A stretch of 23,962 nucleotides of DNA from Clostridiales bacterium (GCA_020860025.1 JAJBVC010000119.1:1-23962); one strand, 5' to 3'. Numbered from the stretch's first letter, positions 7,561-15,873 are shown. Notes: generated by a model not told the origin, from the sequence alone. A program made the numbers and translations.

Positions 7561-7792
7561 AGTCTGCCGAGAAAGTAGTCAGAATTAAGCATTTTGGGAG
7601 GATTGCTGTACATTTGGTACCGCTTCCGAGCAAAAGGCTTAAAACGCTCAAAAGCGGATGGGTTCGATGCCCTGACGCTTTTAGAACGGTTGTTGGTATA
7701 GATAATCTAAATATTTGCAAAAATATAAAGTCTAAAAAATAATCTGCCACACAAATAATTGAGCGTGGTTATGGCTGCTTTATCGGTAGACT
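7561..7792 (-). repeat. Intergenic repeat element, copy 1
   Basis: This is a 232-bp element filling most of the rarA-queH gap (7448-7794). Its ends form an imperfect terminal inverted repeat: AGTCTGCCGAGAAAGTAGTC at 7561 against AGTCTACCGATAAAGCAGCC read inward from 7792, about 20 of 27 positions matching. By eye the body is roughly 80-85% identical to copy 2. Inside is a hairpin (AAAAGCG pairing with CGCTTTT, with an inner GGGY/GCCC stem) followed by the conserved GAGCGTTTTAAGCCTTTT. Its inner end lies two bases from the queH stop, and the hairpin plus T runs could terminate the ftsEX operon. No coding potential is seen. Confidence 0.85.
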
Positions 7793-7794
7793 AA

Positions 7795-8412
7795 TTATTC
7801 GTCTGATTTTTTAGAGTACTTACATCCGCAAAAGTTCTGGCGATATAAGCTGTACTGCCTTGAAAGCTCGATTGAGCGTTTGTAGCCCTCACGCTTTTTA
7901 AAATCAGACGGGAGCCACTTAACTCCTGTTTTCTGCGAAACGGCAAAGCCGATTTCATTTATTTTTTGAGCATTTTTCAAAGGGCTGATTGAAAGAGTTG
8001 TACAAAAATAATCAAATCCATTTTCAAGAGCAAGGCGTGCCGTTTTATCAAGGCGCAGTTCATAACAGCGAAAACAGCGTTCGCCTCCCTCAGGACAATG
8101 CTCATAGCCGACAGCGATTTTTTCAAAATCTTCAGAATTATAATCGCAGTCGAGAAATTTCACTTCATTTTCGGTTTTCATTTCCTTAATAAGCCGTTTT
8201 TGCTCCGCCTTACGTTTTTCATATTCAGAAATCGGCGATATATTCGGATTATAATACAGCACGGTTATAAGAAAATATTTTGACAAATATTCAATAGTAT
8301 AGCTCGAACAAGGAGCGCAGCAGCTATGCAGTAAAAGAGAGGGCAATAAGTCCTCTCTCTTGTTTGCGTTAATTATTTTGTCAAGTTCATTTTGATAATT
8401 TATTTTATTCAT
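7795..8412 (-). CDS. queH: Epoxyqueuosine reductase QueH
   Basis: QueH (formerly DUF208) reduces epoxyqueuosine to queuosine in tRNA, replacing QueG. The 205-residue protein has the family's Cys pattern: CCAPC (31-35), HCPEGGERCFRC (105-116) and FCGC (194-197). These are expected to bind a 4Fe-4S cluster and a second metal. It also shows YYNPNISPISEYEKRK and FCTTLSISPLKN, both typical of the family. The ATG shares one base with the TAA of the upstream hydrolase (TAATG) and has no strong ribosome site of its own, so translation is probably coupled. That ties a tRNA-modification gene to a cell-wall operon. Repeat copy 1 begins two bases after its stop. Confidence 0.92.
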   Translation of the reverse strand: MNKINYQNELDKIINANKREDLLPSLLLHSCCAPCSSYTIEYLSKYFLITVLYYNPNISPISEYEKRKAEQKRLIKEMKTENEVKFLDCDYNSEDFEKIAVGYEHCPEGGERCFRCYELRLDKTARLALENGFDYFCTTLSISPLKNAQKINEIGFAVSQKTGVKWLPSDFKKREGYKRSIELSRQYSLYRQNFCGCKYSKKSDE

Positions 8413-9908
8413 TAGCTTATATAATTGAGTGGATTTACTCTTGTTCCGTTTAGTCTTACTTCAAAATGGCAGTGTGGGCCCGTTGAATTACCTGTTGAAC
8501 CACTTTTTGCAATCTGCTCGCCTTTTTCGACAGTATCGCCTACCGATACCAAAATTGATGAATTATGAGCGTAAAGAGTTACAACCGAACGTCCCTGTGA
8601 ATCTGTGCCGTGGTAAATCATAACGTAATAGCCATAGCTGTATGTAAGACGTTTTACGGTAATAACTATACCCTTTTGAGCGGCGCAAACCTTACTTCCC
8701 GTAGAGCATGGGAAATCTATACCGCCGTGATAACTGCCTGACGAATAATTCGGAAATCCGGCAGAAATCGAGTGTGTACTCGGGACGGGATAACTCATAT
8801 TCAGCACTGCGTCGGATTTTGAATAAACATCACTTTGACCTACAACCGAAGCATCGTCATCGACTTTATTGCCCGACGTATCGACAGTCGTAACCTCATC
8901 GGGAGAAATAACGCCCTCTATAAGCGACTGAATTTCATTTTCAACAGCTTCGGCAAGCTCCTCGTCCTCGTTTCTGTACTCCGTATACTGCTTGTTTTGA
9001 GCGTTAAGCTGAGCGAGCAAGCTGTCGCTTTCGGCACGGTCTGTTGCAAGAGCGCTCTTTCTTTGCGCTATAACCTCAAGGTTGCTTTCAAGCGTTTCCT
9101 GCTTAGATGCCAAAGTTTCGTTTTGCTCGTCAAGTTCCCCTTGAACCTCCTCGTATTCAGCCTTTTTCTCGTTAAGACCGTTTTGCTCGTTGAGGATAGT
9201 CTCTTTTTGCTCGTTTACCTCCTGCAAAAGCTCTGCGTCACTTTTTGATACGGATTTTATCATTTCATATCTTGTAAGAAAATTTGAAATATCACTGCAC
9301 GTTAAAAGCGCTGTCAATATATTGTAATCGCCGCTTATGTACATAACACGAAGCCTATAGCAATAAGCCTCGTACACGCTGTCGAATTTTTCGGTTAATT
9401 CGTCAATTTCTTTCTGCTTTTCCTCTATTTCTTCATAAAGGCTGTCAAGCTGTTTCTGATTTTCCTCAACAAGCTCCTCTAACTCGTCAACCTCGTCCTG
9501 TATCTCATCGGTTTGACTTTGAAGTACCTTTAACTGCTGATTTACAGCACTTATTTTCTGGTCGAGAGTGTCTATATATTCCTGAGTTACTTTGGAATCC
9601 TTTTCAAGCTCCTCAAGCTTTTCTTCAAGCTCCGCTATATTATCCGCAAGTTCCTGCTGCTGTTCCTCAAGTGTACTTTGAGCGTCAGCCTTAGCGTCTT
9701 CCTCTGACTGCGTTGTCTCCTCGTCGTCTGTATTACTTTCAATATCGCCGAAATTTACGACGTCTTCCTCTTCACTGTTATCACTTGTTGTAATTTCAAA
9801 ATCCGCCGAAGATGTAGTGCTTTCCTCCTCGGCAAACGCTGTAAACGGCAACACGCTTACTATCGCAAAGGCGGCAACCATTATTATAGAAATAATTTTA
9901 ATTTTCAA
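8412..9908 (-). CDS. Secreted coiled-coil M23 (LytM) peptidoglycan hydrolase, PcsB/CwlO-like, paralogue 3
   Basis: This 498-residue secreted enzyme should cleave peptidoglycan cross-bridges or stem peptides. It has a signal peptide (1-26, ending AFA), an acidic Ser/Thr/Glu/Asp-rich stretch (27-75), and a long coiled coil (about 76-330). Within the coil lies the conserved YCYRLRVMYISGDYNILTAL segment, the PcsB-type region thought to contact FtsX. The C-terminal LytM domain has all Zn and catalytic residues: HGGID (H394, D398), H448, and HCH (H479, H481). It ends at NPLNYIS, a normal domain end. It is 14 bases after paralogue 2 and coupled to queH. Unlike its two paralogues it lacks a low-complexity linker before the LytM domain. 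Confidence 0.9.
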   Translation of the reverse strand: MKIKIISIIMVAAFAIVSVLPFTAFAEEESTTSSADFEITTSDNSEEEDVVNFGDIESNTDDEETTQSEEDAKADAQSTLEEQQQELADNIAELEEKLEELEKDSKVTQEYIDTLDQKISAVNQQLKVLQSQTDEIQDEVDELEELVEENQKQLDSLYEEIEEKQKEIDELTEKFDSVYEAYCYRLRVMYISGDYNILTALLTCSDISNFLTRYEMIKSVSKSDAELLQEVNEQKETILNEQNGLNEKKAEYEEVQGELDEQNETLASKQETLESNLEVIAQRKSALATDRAESDSLLAQLNAQNKQYTEYRNEDEELAEAVENEIQSLIEGVISPDEVTTVDTSGNKVDDDASVVGQSDVYSKSDAVLNMSYPVPSTHSISAGFPNYSSGSYHGGIDFPCSTGSKVCAAQKGIVITVKRLTYSYGYYVMIYHGTDSQGRSVVTLYAHNSSILVSVGDTVEKGEQIAKSGSTGNSTGPHCHFEVRLNGTRVNPLNYIS

Positions 9909-9922
9909 TTTTGATTACCCCT

Positions 9923-11416
9923 TTACGGCAAATACTTGTTTGGATTTACACAGTCGCTGTAGCTTGCTGTCGGCGTTCTTACTTCAAAGTGGCAATGTGG
10001 CCCCGATGAATTACCTGTTGAACCGCTGTAAGCTATAAGCTGACCTTTAGTTACATAATCGCCTACGGACACAACTCTTTCGGAATTATGCGCATAAAGA
10101 GTATAAACGTAATTGCCGTTTGAATCAAGTTTATCATGTGCTATAACAATATACCTGCCGTAGCTTCTGTAATTACCGTTTGAATCATATAAATCAGTTG
10201 AAATTATAACATAACCCGACTCGGCAGCAACTACACGTGACCCTGTACTGCAAGCAAAATCAACACCTGTATGACCGGCGTATCCCGCACTGCCGTAATC
10301 GGTAGTGATTGTTGTAAAGCTCGGAACGGGGTAAGTCAACTGTAATACGGATGAATCCTGCTTTTTGGTAGTTGTGGTTGTTGTGGTCTTTTTCTTTGTG
10401 GTCGTAGTATCAGAATCATCGTCGGAATCGGAATCTGACGAAGAAGCTGTTGTAGTCGTTGTAGTTGTTGTTGTCGTTGTTGTGGTGGTAGTTGAGGCTT
10501 CCATCTTCTTACGAAATTCCTCTGCCGCCGCCTCAATTTCGGCATTTATCTCTTCAAGCTCCGCCTGGTCTTGATTGCGATATTCGCTGTACTCCTTAGT
10601 TTGAGCCTGAAGTTCGTCAAGCAAAGCGTCCGATTCAGCCTTTTCGCTTTCGTAAGCAGTCTTTTTTTCCTCATAAGTTTCCTGCTGCTGTTCAAGCACA
10701 GTTACAGTTTCACTGATTTGAGTTTCCGTCTGCTTTAAGGTTTCCTGATTTTCGGTAAGAGAGGTCTGCTTGCTTTCAAGTTCTTCCTGCGTTTGAGTAA
10801 GCTCTGTTGATTCGCTTTGCAGACTTTCAAGCAAGGACTTATCGCTTTTTGATACACGCCTTATCATTTCAAGCCGTGTAAAGAGAGATGAAATATCTGA
10901 ACTCGTTAAGATGAATGACAGCACGCTGAAATTACCGCTGACATACATTGCACGAACTCTTACGCAATAGTCGCTGTAATTCTCGTTAAACTGCTCCTCA
11001 AGCTCGGCAATAAGCTCCTGCATATCGCTGATTTCCACTTTAAGAGATTCAATTTCTTTTTCGTTCTCGTCGTATTCGTTTTGTAAATCTTCAATTTTTG
11101 ACTTTGAGCTTTCGACCTCTTCGCTGCAAAGCGTAAGCTCTTCCTGAAGATATTTTATTTTTTCATCAAGAGTATTTATATATTCTTCTGTTTCTTTTGA
11201 TTGGTCGCCTAAATCAGAGAGCTTTTCGTTAATCTCTTTTATCTGCTGTTCAAGATACGCTTGCTTTTCCTCGGCACTTAAATTTTCATAGCTTTCCTGA
11301 GATGAAGTATCGTCATCGGCAAAAGCAAAGGTCTGACCGCCGGCAACGCTGACTGTAAAAAGGCAAAAAGCCAACAAAACAGCAAACACCCTTTTAAACA
11401 AATTTGACTGTTTCAT
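9923..11416 (-). CDS. Secreted coiled-coil M23 (LytM) hydrolase, PcsB/CwlO-like, paralogue 2 with Thr-rich linker
   Basis: This is about 497 residues. A frame extends upstream to GTG 11425, but ATG 11416 has GAGGG 8 bases before it and gives a normal signal peptide (LLAFCLFTVSVAGGQTFAFA). A long coiled coil (about 40-310) contains YCVRVRAMYVSGNFSVLSF, matching its paralogues. It is followed by a run of 15 Thr, an Asp/Ser stretch and a second Thr/Lys run, a flexible linker of about 60 residues. The LytM domain holds HTGVD, an active-site YAHNS, and the C-terminal HCH in GPHCHFE. Its C-terminus (TPTASYSDCVNPNKYLP) carries a short insertion compared with the other two. It is the middle gene of the tandem triplet downstream of ftsEX. 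Confidence 0.9.
   Translation of the reverse strand: MKQSNLFKRVFAVLLAFCLFTVSVAGGQTFAFADDDTSSQESYENLSAEEKQAYLEQQIKEINEKLSDLGDQSKETEEYINTLDEKIKYLQEELTLCSEEVESSKSKIEDLQNEYDENEKEIESLKVEISDMQELIAELEEQFNENYSDYCVRVRAMYVSGNFSVLSFILTSSDISSLFTRLEMIRRVSKSDKSLLESLQSESTELTQTQEELESKQTSLTENQETLKQTETQISETVTVLEQQQETYEEKKTAYESEKAESDALLDELQAQTKEYSEYRNQDQAELEEINAEIEAAAEEFRKKMEASTTTTTTTTTTTTTTTASSSDSDSDDDSDTTTTKKKTTTTTTTKKQDSSVLQLTYPVPSFTTITTDYGSAGYAGHTGVDFACSTGSRVVAAESGYVIISTDLYDSNGNYRSYGRYIVIAHDKLDSNGNYVYTLYAHNSERVVSVGDYVTKGQLIAYSGSTGNSSGPHCHFEVRTPTASYSDCVNPNKYLP
10448..10492 (-). repeat. Thr-codon (ACN) repeat tract in paralogue 2
   Basis: Fifteen consecutive ACN codons (mixed ACA, ACC, ACT, ACG) encode a poly-Thr run, and a shorter Thr/Lys tract lies near 10360-10400. 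Because the unit is 3 bases, slippage would change linker length without breaking the frame. Confidence 0.85.
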
Positions 11417-11452
11417 TGACTTCACCCTCTTCTCGTTTAAATTGTAACAGCG

Positions 11453-12733
11453 TTACAGATAATTAAGAGGATTTACCCTGCTGCCGTTTACACGTACCTC
11501 GAAATGGCAGTGTGGACCTGTAGAATTACCTGTTGAACCGCTTTTTGCTATTACTTGACCCTGAGTAACGGTATCGCCTACGCTTACAAGAATTTGACTG
11601 TTGTGAGCGTATAATGTTGAAAGTCCGTCGCCGTGGTCAATCATTACGTAATAGCCGTAACTGTAAGTAAGATATTTAACAAGAATTACCGTACCGCTGG
11701 CAGCCGCATATACGTTTGAACCTGTCGAAACAGGGAAATCTATACCGCCGTGGTAACCACCCGATGAATAATTCGGATAGCCTGCCGATATTGTTCTTGA
11801 ATCTGTCGGATAACTAAGCTGGCCCGAGCCTGAGCCTGTTGAGCCTGAAATAGAACCGGAACCGCTGCTTGAACTTGAGCTTGACGCTGCCGCCGCTGCT
11901 GCCAATGCCGCAGCACGAATTTCATTTTCAATCTCCTCAAGTGCGTCCTCGTTTGTTTCGATAAGTTCCATATATTCGGACGTCTGACTGCTGAGTTCTT
12001 CCATAAGCGCATTACATTCTTCAACCTCAGCGTCAAGCTCCGCCTTTGACTCGTCTATTTCATCAATGCTTGCCTGAAGCTCCTGCTTATCGCTTTCAAG
12101 CGATTCTTTATCCTCGCTCAATTCATTTCGCTTAACCTCAAGCTCTTCTTTTTGAGTCTCAATTTCCTCCATAATGGTCATAAGCTCATCAAGAGCCTCG
12201 CTGTCCTGCTCGGACACCGACTTAACCATCTGCGAACGTGTAAGCATTGTACTCATATCTGTACAAGTGAGCAAAACCTCAAGCGTTGAAGCCGAACCCG
12301 ACATATACATCGCACGAAGGCGCTGACAATAAAGCTCATACTTTTCATCAAATTCAGCTTGCTTTTCGTCAATCTCGTTTTGAGTTTCCTCAATATCCGC
12401 TTCCGTTTGCTCGATTTTGTCCTCGACTGCGTCAATCTCAGCTTCCAAAGCCGACTTGCTGTCCTCAAGAGTATCAAGCTTATCCTGCAGCAAATTTATT
12501 TTTGACTGCAAAGCCGATAAATATTCCTCGGTATCGTTCTGTTCTTCTTCAAGCTCGTCAATTTTACTTTGAGCTTCATCTATTTCGCTTTGGATTTCTT
12601 CTTTTTCCTCATTAAGCTCGGACGTTGATTTAGCCGAAGCGGACATTCCGAAAGAGAATGATGCAACTGCAAAAATCAAACTGAGCGTTAATGATAAAAT
12701 TTTTATCGAATATTTACACCGCACTAATCTCAC
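11453..12733 (-). CDS. Secreted coiled-coil M23 (LytM) hydrolase, PcsB/CwlO-like, paralogue 1
   Basis: This 426-residue hydrolase directly follows ftsX and overlaps it by 20 bases. It has a signal peptide ending SASA near residue 34, then a Glu/Asp/Lys-rich coiled coil (about 38-275) containing YCQRLRAMYMSGSASTLEVL, the PcsB-type segment. An Ala/Ser/Gly linker (about 275-305) leads to a LytM domain with H328 and D332 (HGGID), H377 (YAHNS), and H408/H410 (HCH). The start is GTG, either at 12733 (AAGGA 5 bases upstream) or at 12724 (better placed for AAGGAAGG); both lie inside the ftsX end. In S. pneumoniae and B. subtilis, FtsEX activates exactly this type of hydrolase, and adjacency here supports the same pairing. 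Confidence 0.9.
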   Translation of the reverse strand: MRLVRCKYSIKILSLTLSLIFAVASFSFGMSASAKSTSELNEEKEEIQSEIDEAQSKIDELEEEQNDTEEYLSALQSKINLLQDKLDTLEDSKSALEAEIDAVEDKIEQTEADIEETQNEIDEKQAEFDEKYELYCQRLRAMYMSGSASTLEVLLTCTDMSTMLTRSQMVKSVSEQDSEALDELMTIMEEIETQKEELEVKRNELSEDKESLESDKQELQASIDEIDESKAELDAEVEECNALMEELSSQTSEYMELIETNEDALEEIENEIRAAALAAAAAASSSSSSSGSGSISGSTGSGSGQLSYPTDSRTISAGYPNYSSGGYHGGIDFPVSTGSNVYAAASGTVILVKYLTYSYGYYVMIDHGDGLSTLYAHNSQILVSVGDTVTQGQVIAKSGSTGNSTGPHCHFEVRVNGSRVNPLNYL

Positions 12734-13634
12734 TGCCTTCCTTGTTAAGATATTTACGCATTGTAATCAGCGAACCGCCTACACCGGTTATAATACCGAT
12801 AGCAACAAATATACCAAGCATAAGAAGAGCATAATCGCTGAATTCAAGTGCCTGAAGATTAAGCGAACTGAGCAAATCACTGAACTGATTTATTGCAAGC
12901 TCATAAACGCCCCATACAAGTCCTAAACCGATAAGACCTGAGACAATGCCGAGAATCATACCTTCAACAACAAACGGCAGTCGTACAAAGTTGTTTGTTG
13001 CACCAACTGATTTCATAATGCTGATTTCAAGACGACGGCTGTAAACCGTAAGACGAATTGTATTTGAAATAATAAACATTGAAATTACAAAAAGAACCGC
13101 AACGATTACAATGGCGATTACGGAAACGCCCTGGCGAATTGACACAAGTCTTTGTGCCAAGTCCTTATTTTCACGAACGACATCAATATTGTCGAGCTGA
13201 TTTATTGCTTCAACCGTATCATCAAACAGGTTTAAGTCCGAAACAGTAACCTTGTATGCGTCGGGCAAAGGAATTTCCGAACTGACGGTTGTGAAGAATG
13301 CTGCGTCAGCCTCATCCATAGTGGCAAGCTGTTCTTCCCACGCTTCTTCCTTTGAGACAAATTCAATGTCGCTTATATTGCCTATCGCTTCAATATCGGT
13401 TTCCATCTGCGCTATTTCTTCATCTGTAGTGTCGTCCTCAATGTAAACCATTACGACATTTTCCTCTTCAATTTTTGAAAGAAGAGAGTCGATATTAAGA
13501 AAAATCATTGATGCTGAACCGATTAAAACAAGACAGCTCATAAGCACGCATATTGAGGCGAGTGACATCATACGGTTTGTCCAAGTATTTCTAAAGCCCT
13601 CTTTAATTAAATATCTTAAGCTTGAACCTGTCAT
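12714..13634 (-). CDS. ftsX: Cell-division ABC transporter permease-like protein FtsX
   Basis: This 306-residue membrane protein is the mechanotransducing partner of FtsE. TM1 is at about 20-45, a large extracellular domain at about 46-165, and three more TM segments are near 172-197, 222-246 and 268-291: the standard FtsX layout. The extracellular domain contains VYIEDDTTDEEIAQMETDIE and FVSKEEAWEEQLATMDEAD, matching the FtsX ECD pattern. The segment SRRLEISIMKSVGATNNFVRLPFVVEG is the conserved cytoplasmic loop region. The ATG overlaps the ftsE TAA by one base, with GGAGAGG upstream, so the two proteins are made together. By family knowledge the ECD contacts the coiled coil of a PcsB/CwlO-type hydrolase, three of which follow. 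Confidence 0.95.
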   Translation of the reverse strand: MTGSSLRYLIKEGFRNTWTNRMMSLASICVLMSCLVLIGSASMIFLNIDSLLSKIEEENVVMVYIEDDTTDEEIAQMETDIEAIGNISDIEFVSKEEAWEEQLATMDEADAAFFTTVSSEIPLPDAYKVTVSDLNLFDDTVEAINQLDNIDVVRENKDLAQRLVSIRQGVSVIAIVIVAVLFVISMFIISNTIRLTVYSRRLEISIMKSVGATNNFVRLPFVVEGMILGIVSGLIGLGLVWGVYELAINQFSDLLSSLNLQALEFSDYALLMLGIFVAIGIITGVGGSLITMRKYLNKEGSEISAV

Positions 13635-14488
13635 TATTCCTCTCCTCCCTGTTCTTCGCTGTCCGAATTTGAAATCGTGTCGTTTGCACTTGAAACAACG
13701 TCCTCCAAATTATCGAAAACATCGTCGTTTACATCGACATTGTCGATAGAAACATCCTCATCAAAAAAGAACATATCCGTATCTTCCTTAGGTGTGGAGC
13801 TTTCAAATTTTGCGTGAGTGGGATCGGGTGTATCCGACACAACCTCGCCGTCTTTAATAACGATTACACGGCGCTGGAACGAACGCACAAGATCATGCTC
13901 GTGTGTTACCATTATAACAGTTGTGCCCGAATTATTTATTTTTGTAAGAAGCCCTACTATTTCGTGGCTCATTTCAGGGTCTACGTTACCTGTAGGCTCG
14001 TCCGCAATAATAACCTTCGGGTTATTTACAAGCGCTCTTGCAAGCGAAACACGCTGCTGTTCGCCGCCCGAAAGTTCATTTGGCAGCGACCTTGCTTTTT
14101 GAGAAAGACCTACAAGCTGAAGAATGTAAGGCACTCTTTTTCTGATTTCCTTTTCTTTTGCGCCGATAACACGCATTGCAAAGGCAACATTATCATAAAC
14201 CGTCATTTTCGGAATGAGGCGGAAATCCTGAAAAACAATACCCATTTCTCTTCTGTAATAAGGAACCTTTTTCTTTTTCAGAGTTGCCGAGGAATATTCG
14301 TTAAAAATAATTTCTCCCTCGCTGGGCTTTTCCTCGTGCATAATGAGTTTTAAAAATGTACTTTTACCTGCACCGGAAGATCCGACAACAAATACAAACT
14401 CTCCGTCCTCAATCTTAATATTCACATTTGAAAGAGCGTGCGTACCGTTGCTGTCGTAAACTTTTGAAACGTTTCTGAATTCAATCAC
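13634..14488 (-). CDS. ftsE: Cell-division ATP-binding protein FtsE with acidic C-terminal tail
   Basis: This is the cytoplasmic ABC ATPase that drives FtsX. It has Walker A GSSGAGKST (36-44), Q-loop FQDFRLIP (Q87), signature LSGGEQQR (139-146), Walker B VIIADEPTGNVD (159-170) and H-loop H196. The core ends near residue 220, the normal FtsE length. The protein then continues for about 64 residues, rich in Asp, Glu, Ser and Thr with no predicted fold; this tail is absent from well-known FtsE proteins. The start is GTG 14488 with AGAGG 8 bases upstream. It heads the ftsE-ftsX-hydrolase-queH operon, and a promoter match lies about 80-105 bases upstream. Confidence 0.95.
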   Translation of the reverse strand: MIEFRNVSKVYDSNGTHALSNVNIKIEDGEFVFVVGSSGAGKSTFLKLIMHEEKPSEGEIIFNEYSSATLKKKKVPYYRREMGIVFQDFRLIPKMTVYDNVAFAMRVIGAKEKEIRKRVPYILQLVGLSQKARSLPNELSGGEQQRVSLARALVNNPKVIIADEPTGNVDPEMSHEIVGLLTKINNSGTTVIMVTHEHDLVRSFQRRVIVIKDGEVVSDTPDPTHAKFESSTPKEDTDMFFFDEDVSIDNVDVNDDVFDNLEDVVSSANDTISNSDSEEQGGEE

Positions 14489-14565
14489 TGTTTCTACCTC
14501 TTAACTTTTATAGCTATAGCAAAATATTTTAAATAATCATTTTAATCCAATAAACACTAATTTAT

Positions 14566-14594
14566 ATAATATAACAACTTATGTAATAAATCAA
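14566..14594 (-). promoter_or_regulatory. Promoter of the ftsEX-hydrolase operon
   Basis: On the minus strand there is TTGATT (-35, 14589-14594), a 17-base spacer and TATTAT (-10, 14566-14571). Transcription would begin near 14558, leaving a leader of about 70 bases before the ftsE GTG. The leader contains a GCTATAGCTATA palindrome (14509-14520) of unknown meaning. Confidence 0.6.
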
Positions 14595-14651
14595 GACCTA
14601 TATGTAACTCTTTTGTAAACATTTCTTTTATATTTCATTTATATTTTGTTG

Positions 14652-14691
14652 ATAAAACAAAAAATTACGGCAAAGCAAAAGCGCCTTGCCG
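14652..14691 (-). terminator. Intrinsic terminator of the CdaR-type regulator gene
   Basis: On the minus strand, just after the regulator stop, GCGGCAAGG pairs with CTTTGCCG (14668-14675 with 14684-14691, one mismatch). A T-rich tract (AATTTTTTGTTTT) follows. This separates the regulator from the ftsEX operon, which has its own promoter. Confidence 0.75.
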
Positions 14692-14711
14692 CAATAAACA
14701 AATGTTAAAAC

Positions 14712-15797
14712 TTAATATTTAACAGGACTTGACGCAAGGTACTTGTTGACCATCAGCGCTACTTTAAATACGATAGCGTCGTCAAACTCTCTCAAATCAA
14801 GACCCGTGAGCTTTTTAATTTTTTCAAGCCTGTAAACAAGCGTATTTCTGTGAACAAAAAGTTTTCTTGACGTTTCCGAGACGTTAAGATTATTTTCAAA
14901 AAACTTTTGAATTGTAAAAAGTGTTTCCTGGTCAAGCGAGTCGATAGAGCCACGCTTAAACACTTCTTTAAGAAACATATCGCAAAGCGTTGTGGGAAGC
15001 TGATAAATAAGCCTTGCGATACCGAGATTATCATAGCTTACAATAGTTTTTTCCGTATCGAAAACCTTGCCGACCTCAAGCGCAACCTGCGCTTCTTTAA
15101 ATGAACGTGCAAGGTCTTTTATTCCCGTAACGCAGGTGCCGATTCCGATAAGAGCGTTAAAGTAAAATTCGGCAAGAAGCGTATCGTTAATCGAACGGGC
15201 AAGCTTTTCCAAATCCTTACTGTCAACATTGGGACGAACCTCTTTGACAAGAGCAATATCGCTTTCGTTAATGTTTATTACAAAGTCCTTAGTCTTATCC
15301 GGGAAGAAGTTTTGAATAATGTCAAATACGGAAACCTCCGTCTCCTGAGTTGTACGTATTAAAAAGACTACTCTTGTAGCGTCGTTATTAAAGTGAAGTT
15401 CCCTTGATTTTATATAAATATCACCGGGGAGAATATTGTCAAGTATGACGTTTTTAACAAAATTCGCTCTGTCGAATTTCTCATCATTATTTCGCTTAAT
15501 CTGGTCAAGTGCAATGGCAATTATTTGTGAATAATTATGGCTGAGCTCATCGGTTCCGTCAACAAATACCGCATATTCGGGACGAACAAGAACGTCAAAT
15601 GTTGTATATGTTGAATTGTCAACACAAGTCTGCGTGCCGTTAAACACTCCGGCTGTTACAACGCCCTTGCGAACTTCACCTATAAGACCGAGCTCACTGC
15701 AGGCAATTACGGTACCGCTTTCGTCTACAACGCCGATTGTGCGGTCGATTGCGTCACGCATTTGATTTACAATTCCCTGAAATAATTTGTTTGGCAT
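14712..15797 (-). CDS. CdaR/PucR-family transcriptional regulator
   Basis: This 361-residue regulator begins with a segment like the sugar-diacid recognition domain (QGIVNQMRDAIDRTIGVVDE, about 8-27). A degenerate GGDEF-like middle region (about 145-260) follows. It ends with the PucR C-terminal HTH, SETSRKLFVHRNTLVYRLEKI (about 305-325), followed by TGLDLREFDDAIVFKVAL. Members respond to small carboxylates, purine intermediates or other metabolites; the ligand here is unknown. ATG 15797 is preceded by AAGGAGAGAGG. It has its own sigma-A-type promoter, repeated TTGCACAAA sites in the leader and a terminator, so it is a single-gene unit between two cell-wall operons. Whether it controls them is not shown by the sequence. 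Confidence 0.85.
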   Translation of the reverse strand: MPNKLFQGIVNQMRDAIDRTIGVVDESGTVIACSELGLIGEVRKGVVTAGVFNGTQTCVDNSTYTTFDVLVRPEYAVFVDGTDELSHNYSQIIAIALDQIKRNNDEKFDRANFVKNVILDNILPGDIYIKSRELHFNNDATRVVFLIRTTQETEVSVFDIIQNFFPDKTKDFVININESDIALVKEVRPNVDSKDLEKLARSINDTLLAEFYFNALIGIGTCVTGIKDLARSFKEAQVALEVGKVFDTEKTIVSYDNLGIARLIYQLPTTLCDMFLKEVFKRGSIDSLDQETLFTIQKFFENNLNVSETSRKLFVHRNTLVYRLEKIKKLTGLDLREFDDAIVFKVALMVNKYLASSPVKY

Positions 15798-15826
15798 GTC
15801 CTCTCTCCTTAAAATTCATCATCATT

Positions 15827-15850
15827 TTGCACAAATAAATATTGCACAAA
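15827..15850. promoter_or_regulatory. Paired TTGCACAAA direct repeats in the regulator leader
   Basis: Two exact TTGCACAAA copies (15827-15835 and 15842-15850) are spaced 15 bases apart, between the promoter -10 and the start codon. Further GCACAA cores occur upstream, one inverted at 15928-15935 and one near 15973-15978. They are candidate autoregulatory sites. Confidence 0.4.
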
Positions 15851-15873
15851 AACAAGTCCTCTCACTTGGTCAT

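Noticed and set aside
7655..7680. T-arm-like GGGTTCGATGCCC in repeat copy 1, suggesting a tRNA or tmRNA
   Set aside because: Only 3-4 bp of stem; no acceptor, D or anticodon arms around it; and copy 2 reads GGGCTCGATGCCC on the same strand, which fits a simple hairpin instead.
7538..7750. 70-residue minus-strand open frame inside repeat copy 1
   Set aside because: It runs across the repeat ends, has no ribosome site, and is not kept open in copies 2 and 3.
10365..10574. Plus-strand frame encoding a poly-Val protein
   Set aside because: It is the antisense of the Thr-rich linker and coiled coil of hydrolase paralogue 2.
14509..14520. CTATAGC palindrome in the ftsE leader as a second operator for the XRE regulator
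   Set aside because: A single AT-rich palindrome 13 kb away with no accompanying copies could occur by chance; mentioned only as part of the leader.
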